The position numbers and the translations under genes were made by a program. Below the pieces are notes generated by a model. The model was not told the DNA's origin. It searched no databases and worked only from the letters and a program-made list of their open reading frames with translations. A stretch of DNA of 55,436 nt from positions 1 to 55,436 of the forward strand of contig CAKSKG010000014.1 of NCBI GenBank assembly GCA_934464775.1, given 5' to 3'. This document shows positions 52,130 through 55,436 of the stretch, one piece after another. The DNA is from an uncultured Oscillospiraceae bacterium. GTDB taxonomy: Bacteria; Bacillota; Clostridia; Oscillospirales; Ruminococcaceae. Position 1 is the first letter of the stretch; the number at the start of each line of letters is the position of its first letter.

Positions 52130-52420
52130 TTACTTAACAGTAATCATAGAACGCATAACGCCGTCTGTGATCTTGAGCACACGGTCAAGCTCAGCGGGGA
52201 AATCGGGCGCGGATGTGAATGTGTAAAGCACATAATAACCCTCGGACTCGTAGTTGATCTCGTAAGCGAGCTTTCTCTTGCCCCACTCATCAACGTTCTC
52301 GAGTGTACCGTTTGCCTCGATCATAGCCTTGAACTTTTCTGTGAGCGCCTTGATACCGTCCTCACCCTGCTTGAGGGAGAAAACAACCATAGTTTCATAG
52401 TTTTCGTTCAGCTTTGCCAT
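52130..52420 (-). CDS. rpsF: 30S ribosomal protein S6
   Basis: Encodes 96 residues from the ATG at 52420, which has GAGGAGGTG upstream; an earlier in-frame start at 52492 falls inside the promoter. NYETMVVFSLKQGEDGIKAL, WGKRKLAYEINYESEGYYVL and RVLKITDGVMRSMI are S6 motifs. First gene of rpsF-ssb-rpsR. Confidence 0.97.
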   Translation of the reverse strand: MAKLNENYETMVVFSLKQGEDGIKALTEKFKAMIEANGTLENVDEWGKRKLAYEINYESEGYYVLYTFTSAPDFPAELDRVLKITDGVMRSMITVK

Positions 52421-52482
52421 TATTAAAAGCACCTCCTCTTGGATTACGCCCGCATTTTCATGTGAGCGAGGATAACAATAAT

Positions 52483-52511
52483 AGTATATCACACACTTTG
52501 GGGCTTGTCAA
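52483..52511 (-). promoter_or_regulatory. Promoter of rpsF-ssb-rpsR
   Basis: Minus strand: TTGACA (52511-52506), 17 bp, TATACT (52488-52483). The leader is about 60 nt. Confidence 0.8.
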
Positions 52512-52590
52512 GGCTGTCCGAAAATTTTATCCACAAATTTTCGCCGCACCAAAACCGTTCTTTTGGTGATTATAACCACCGTGCAGCATA

Positions 52591-52619
52591 TTGAAATTTG
52601 CAGCCGTATATTGTATAAT
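52591..52619 (+). promoter_or_regulatory. Promoter of the rhomboid gene
   Basis: TTGAAA (52591-52596), 17 bp, TATAAT (52614-52619), about 38 nt before the ATG at 52658. Divergent from the rpsF promoter. Confidence 0.75.
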
Positions 52620-52657
52620 TAAAAAAACGAAAACCGACGGAAAAGGACGTATTGAAG

Positions 52658-53224
52658 ATGAAAAAAATAAGCTATAATTCGCCCGTTGTGCTGACCTTTA
52701 CGCTGATATCCTTTGGTGCGCTGGTACTGAATTATATCACAGGCGGAGTATCCAACGGGCTTTTGTTCACAGTATACAGAGCACCGCTGACGGATCCTCT
52801 GTTTTATCTGCGGCTGTTCACTCATGTTATCGGGCACGCAAATATATCCCACTTTGTGGGCAATTTCACGATGATACTTCTTGTGGGACCAATGCTTGAA
52901 GAAAAGTACGGCAGCAAGGTGGTGCTTGTGACAATGGTGCTGACCGCCTTTGTGACGGGACTTATAAATGTGATATTTTTCACCACGGGACTTCTTGGAG
53001 CCAGCGGCATCGTATTCATGATGATAATAATGTGTTCGTTCACCAACACCGAAAACGGAAAGATACCTCTCACATTCATTCTTGTGGCGGTGATCTACAT
53101 AGGCGGCGAGGTAATTGACGGACTGCTGAGTGCGGACAACATATCGCAGGTGGCGCATATCATCGGAGGTTTCTGCGGCGGTGCGGCAGGACACATCTTC
53201 GGTGTTAAGAAGCTGAAAATATAA
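52658..53224 (+). CDS. Rhomboid family intramembrane serine protease
   Basis: Encodes 188 residues with about six membrane spans. The catalytic serine lies in LLGASGIVFMMI (GxSG, about residue 115) and the histidine in VAHIIGGFCGGAAGH (about 168). The N-side HANISHFVGNFTMI gives the conserved histidine and asparagine region. The core rhomboid fold is therefore complete with no extra domains. Substrates are membrane proteins, unknown here. AAAGGACG precedes the start; a promoter and a terminator frame it as a single gene. Confidence 0.93.
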   Translation: MKKISYNSPVVLTFTLISFGALVLNYITGGVSNGLLFTVYRAPLTDPLFYLRLFTHVIGHANISHFVGNFTMILLVGPMLEEKYGSKVVLVTMVLTAFVTGLINVIFFTTGLLGASGIVFMMIIMCSFTNTENGKIPLTFILVAVIYIGGEVIDGLLSADNISQVAHIIGGFCGGAAGHIFGVKKLKI

Positions 53225-53240
53225 AATTCATGCAGTAAAA

Positions 53241-53276
53241 AAACGGTCTTGTCATTTTTTGTGACAGGACCGTTTG
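53241..53276. terminator. Bidirectional terminator
   Basis: AAACGGTC (53241-53248) / GACCGTTT (53268-53275) with inner TGTCA/TGACA. T-runs on both strands serve the rhomboid gene and the converging response regulator. Confidence 0.85.
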
Positions 53277-53291
53277 ACTTTTCATGCGGAT

Positions 53292-54035
53292 TTACGCAGT
53301 GCGCACCGCACCTGCACTTACCGCAGGGCTTACCTCAACAGCGGGAGCGTCCGAGAAAATATATCCTGCACCGAAAACCACCTTGATATAAGCGGGATTC
53401 GAGGGATCGTTTTCTATCTTGCCTCTGAGACGTCTGATATGCTCAACGATAGTCTTGCGGATATCGTAGGAATCGCTGTTCCAGACATCGGAATATATGC
53501 TTTCGGGGGAGCATACCGTTCCCTTGCGGCGCATGAGATATTCAAGTATGCCGAATTCCAGCTTTGTGAGCTTTGTGCGTTCGCCGTTCACGGTCACTTC
53601 TCTTGAAACGGTATCAAGGCAGATGCCGCCTGCCGAAAGCACCTTATCGGACGAGCAGGAGGGGATAGTTCTGCTGAGAGAGCTGCGGCGGAGCATTGCC
53701 TTTACCCTTGCGGCAAATTCCATATCGGAAATATTTGCGGGAACAACAGCGTCCGCACCCTTTGAGAGTGCCATGATAGTAGTAAATTCATCAGCCTTTT
53801 CAGCCGCATAGATAATAGGCAGAGTGCTTTCGCTGCGGATATTTTCAATAACGTCAAAGCCCGTCATGCAGAGAATTACCAGCTTTGCGGAATAATCGTT
53901 TCTGACAGCCGCATTTATTTCATTATCCGAATATGTAAAAAGCGTATATCCCTCGGGAGAGAGGATCTCCGAAAAACGTGCAGTAAGCTTTTCGTCTGTT
54001 CCGAAGATGATATTTATATTTGTACGAATGTTCAT
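53292..54035 (-). CDS. OmpR-type response regulator with a degenerate receiver
   Basis: Encodes 247 residues. The C-terminal winged helix (about 130-225) is normal: LTKLEFGILEYLMRRKGTVC, then SDVWNSDSYDIRKTIVEHIR and VVFGAGYIF. The N-terminal receiver (about 1-118) keeps the fold but not the chemistry. The phosphoacceptor position reads LVILCM, with C56 where aspartate is expected. The acidic pair is reduced to GTDE, the 'P..dG' turn is missing, and the lysine region reads VVPANIS. It probably binds DNA without phosphorylation. No sensor kinase is adjacent. The C-terminus has an Ala/Val-rich tail. Confidence 0.88.
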   Translation of the reverse strand: MNIRTNINIIFGTDEKLTARFSEILSPEGYTLFTYSDNEINAAVRNDYSAKLVILCMTGFDVIENIRSESTLPIIYAAEKADEFTTIMALSKGADAVVPANISDMEFAARVKAMLRRSSLSRTIPSCSSDKVLSAGGICLDTVSREVTVNGERTKLTKLEFGILEYLMRRKGTVCSPESIYSDVWNSDSYDIRKTIVEHIRRLRGKIENDPSNPAYIKVVFGAGYIFSDAPAVEVSPAVSAGAVRTA

Positions 54036-54373
54036 ATGATCGCCTCCGATTTGTTCAGCGTTTTCTTATTGTTCTTAATTGTTTTAATTTTATAAGGAAG
54101 TGCCGATCGTTACGCTTCCGTTTTTTTGCTTTCTGTTATATAAACGCCTGAGGAAGCCGTTTTTTTTCACTCAGAACGCAATGTTTACAAAAAATTCACA
54201 TTCTAAGCTGACAAAGAGTGAAAAGGGGGAATATTTTTGAATTAAGGGTCAAAAATAATGATTAAGAAAGCCGTGAAAGCGACTTCTTTGGGTTTGCATT
54301 ATATATTGATGTCTGAAAGCGGAGCGATACGGCAGTATTGCTCTGCGGACAGGCAAAAGGAGCATTATTAAAA
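54036..54373. other. Gene-free region between regulator and DUF378 gene
   Basis: It contains a hairpin GGAAG (54096-54100) / CTTCC (54115-54119) followed by seven T on the plus strand, although no plus-strand gene precedes it closely. A 37-codon open frame at 54258-54371 lacks a ribosome site and is not supported. The rest is AT-rich and presumably holds the promoters of both flanking genes. Confidence 0.5.
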
Positions 54374-54595
54374 ATGAGCATAATAGACAAAATTTCCCTA
54401 TGTCTGCTGATAATCGGCGGACTGAACTGGGGGCTTGTGGGAATTTTCGAGTTTGATCTGGTAGCATGGATATTCGGCGGATCGGCATCGCTGATGAGTC
54501 GGATAATATACGTGCTGGTAGCGCTTTCTGCGATATGGAGCATCACCATGCTTTTCAGAACAGACAATGAAACGCAGGTCCATTCAGCGAGATAG
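54374..54595 (+). CDS. DUF378 domain-containing membrane protein
   Basis: Encodes 73 residues. Two membrane spans (about 5-24 and 42-60). The signature SLCLLIIGGLNWGLVGIFEF followed by DLVAWIFGG and the final ALSAIWSI match the DUF378 family, small proteins of unknown role. AAAAGGAGC lies before the ATG. It is alone, followed by a strong terminator. Confidence 0.88.
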   Translation: MSIIDKISLCLLIIGGLNWGLVGIFEFDLVAWIFGGSASLMSRIIYVLVALSAIWSITMLFRTDNETQVHSAR

Positions 54596-54621
54596 CAGCG
54601 GCGAGAGGAAAATGCCGTTGG

Positions 54622-54670
54622 GCGGATATCCTGCTGCCTTTTTTATTCGGCAGCAGGATATCCGCTTTTG
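54622..54670. terminator. Perfect 17-bp hairpin after the DUF378 gene
   Basis: GCGGATATCCTGCTGCC (54622-54638) / GGCAGCAGGATATCCGC (54649-54665) with a T-rich loop, followed by TTTTG. Likely an intrinsic terminator, though unusually long. Confidence 0.75.
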
Positions 54671-54689
54671 TTTGCTTTTTTATAGTATG

Positions 54690-54790
54690 ATTTTCAGCTG
54701 TTTTGTGCTTTTTGCTTATATGTTTTGGATGCTTTTCATCTCTTAAATGATGCTTTTCAACTGTTTTGTTCTTGCTTGTTTTTTACTGAA
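54690..54790. repeat. Short imperfect direct repeats
   Basis: TTTTCAGCTGTTTTGTGCTT (about 54691-54710) recurs as TTTTCAACTGTTTTGTTCTT (about 54754-54773), and ATGCTTTTCA occurs twice nearby. No gene is visible. The stretch borders the large palindrome that follows. Confidence 0.5.
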
Positions 54791-54864
54791 AAGCTTACTT
54801 TTATTATTTTGACATGTGTAACATATCGCCTTCAAGTTTTGCAAAGGGAACACCAAAGGGCGAA

Positions 54865-55436
54865 GGAGAGGGGGCTGAATAAAATTCTACACAAAAATCG
54901 GTGCGCCCCCTCTCCTTACCCTTAGGTTTTCCCTCTGCACTCTCTTTCCTTACCCATTCTCACCCCGCACCGATTTTTGCAAATCCGCATCGAAAATTCT
55001 CTTTAGAGTTTTTATTGCTGATGGTTCATAAATCTACGCCGTTTACTCTTTCAGCCGTGGCACTCAACCGTCGGCTATTTGGTGGGGAGAATTACTTCAA
55101 GTTATTTATTATAGTTGTCATTCTTAATCTTAAATTTTTCCGACGGGTCGCTTAGTGGCAGATAGTAACAGTTACTTGCAACCTATAAGAACTAAGCGAC
55201 CCGACGTGTAAATTGAAGCTGAAAAAGAAAATCCAATCTTTTCAACATTTAAGGTTGAATATATCAGCTTTTACGTCGGTTGAGCGCACCATAAAAAATA
55301 GTGAATTATGAGCGTTGCACGAACCGTCACCACTGCTAAATTTAAGAAATAAACAGTGACTGGGCGTGCAAAAATCGAGGCGGGAGTGAGGATGGGTAAG
55401 GAAAGAGAGTGCAGAGGGAAAACCTAAGGGTAAGGA
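54865..55436. repeat. Large nested palindrome continuing past the window end
   Basis: The segment 54913-54981 is the inverted complement of 55367-55436 over about 70 bp with one gap and a few mismatches, so the right arm is cut by the window. Inside the 385-bp centre, CGGGTCGCTTAGT pairs with ACTAAGCGACCCG (55144-55156/55191-55203), and CTCAACCGTCGG (55063-55074) resembles the complement of CGTCGGTTGAG (55274-55284). On the left, GGAGAGGGGGC/GCCCCCTCTCC (54865-54875/54905-54915) and CAAAAATCGGTGCG/CGCACCGATTTTTG (54892-54905/54966-54979) form further stems. No protein-coding frame is credible. Confidence 0.85.

Noticed and set aside
54258..54371. 37-codon small gene before the DUF378 gene
   Set aside because: No ribosome site and no similarity that I recognise; it ends just before the real start at 54374.
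54901..55155. 84-codon open frame in the palindrome
   Set aside because: It runs through inverted-repeat arms, has no ribosome site and low-information composition.

Overview
The window looks like a chromosomal segment of a Clostridia-class, Gram-positive gut bacterium close to Ruminococcus (Oscillospiraceae). The grounds are the gene content (ZapA next to a U32 peptidase, DUF4321, YlxM-Ffh-RpsP-KhpA, zinc-type S18, CnaB surface protein, HD-GYP and hybrid kinases, GH2 and DUF4832 sugar enzymes), the strong Shine-Dalgarno sites (AGGAGG, GAAAGG), the TTGACA-17-TATAAT promoters, and the Glu/Thr/Ala-rich exported linkers. The genus is inferred from protein style, not from a marker search. No prophage, transposase, CRISPR array or antibiotic-resistance gene is visible; this is mostly core and niche chromosome.

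Layout. 1-2.8 kb: three tRNAs (Asp cut by the window edge, Phe, Gly), a frameshifted GNAT acetyltransferase, a YunG-like gene overlapping a YaiI/YqxD gene, then gapA on the minus strand. 3-6.6 kb: a kinase-like orphan, a lipoprotein, a 118-bp palindromic element and dprA. 6.8-13.6 kb: one giant CnaB-repeat surface protein with four near-identical 342-bp repeats. 13.7-16.3 kb (minus): a three-gene operon (GNAT, small two-TM protein, secreted DUF4832 protein) under a consensus promoter overlapped by a perfect 13-bp inverted repeat. 16.3-18.4 kb: a 48-bp tandem repeat, an XRE regulator, a PH-domain protein and a DUF5067-type lipoprotein. 18.4-21.2 kb (minus): a hybrid histidine kinase and, directly downstream, the wreck of a second one. 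21.3-25.1 kb (minus): an operon of a NodB-fold protein that has lost its catalytic residues, a bactofilin and an acidic four-TM protein. 25.3-34.9 kb: zapA, U32 peptidase, HD-GYP protein, DUF4321, HAD phosphatase, class B PBP, a MinD-like ATPase and mgsA, a cell-division and envelope stretch. 35-41.2 kb: a membrane protein, GH2 beta-galactosidase, C39-like exported peptidase, a small unknown and maf. 41.3-44.6 kb: ylxM-ffh-rpsP-khpA followed by an ankyrin membrane protein. 45.2-51.1 kb: a polar amino acid ABC transporter, a cytidylate-kinase-like protein, a class III aminotransferase and an iron alcohol dehydrogenase. 51.2-52.5 kb (minus): rpsF-ssb-rpsR. 52.6-54.6 kb: a rhomboid protease, a response regulator with a degenerate receiver, and a DUF378 protein. 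54.6-55.4 kb: no gene, but a large nested palindrome that runs off the window.

Together the genes cover envelope construction and division (bactofilin module, ZapA, PBP, MinD-like, Maf), translation and secretion housekeeping (SRP, S16, S6, S18), glycolysis with a methylglyoxal bypass (GapA, MgsA), beta-galactoside use and amino acid uptake. The least explained items are the terminal palindrome, the 48-bp tandem repeat beside the XRE gene, the 118-bp palindromic element before dprA, the bactofilin operon with its inactive deacetylase-like partner, and the response regulator lacking its phosphoacceptor.
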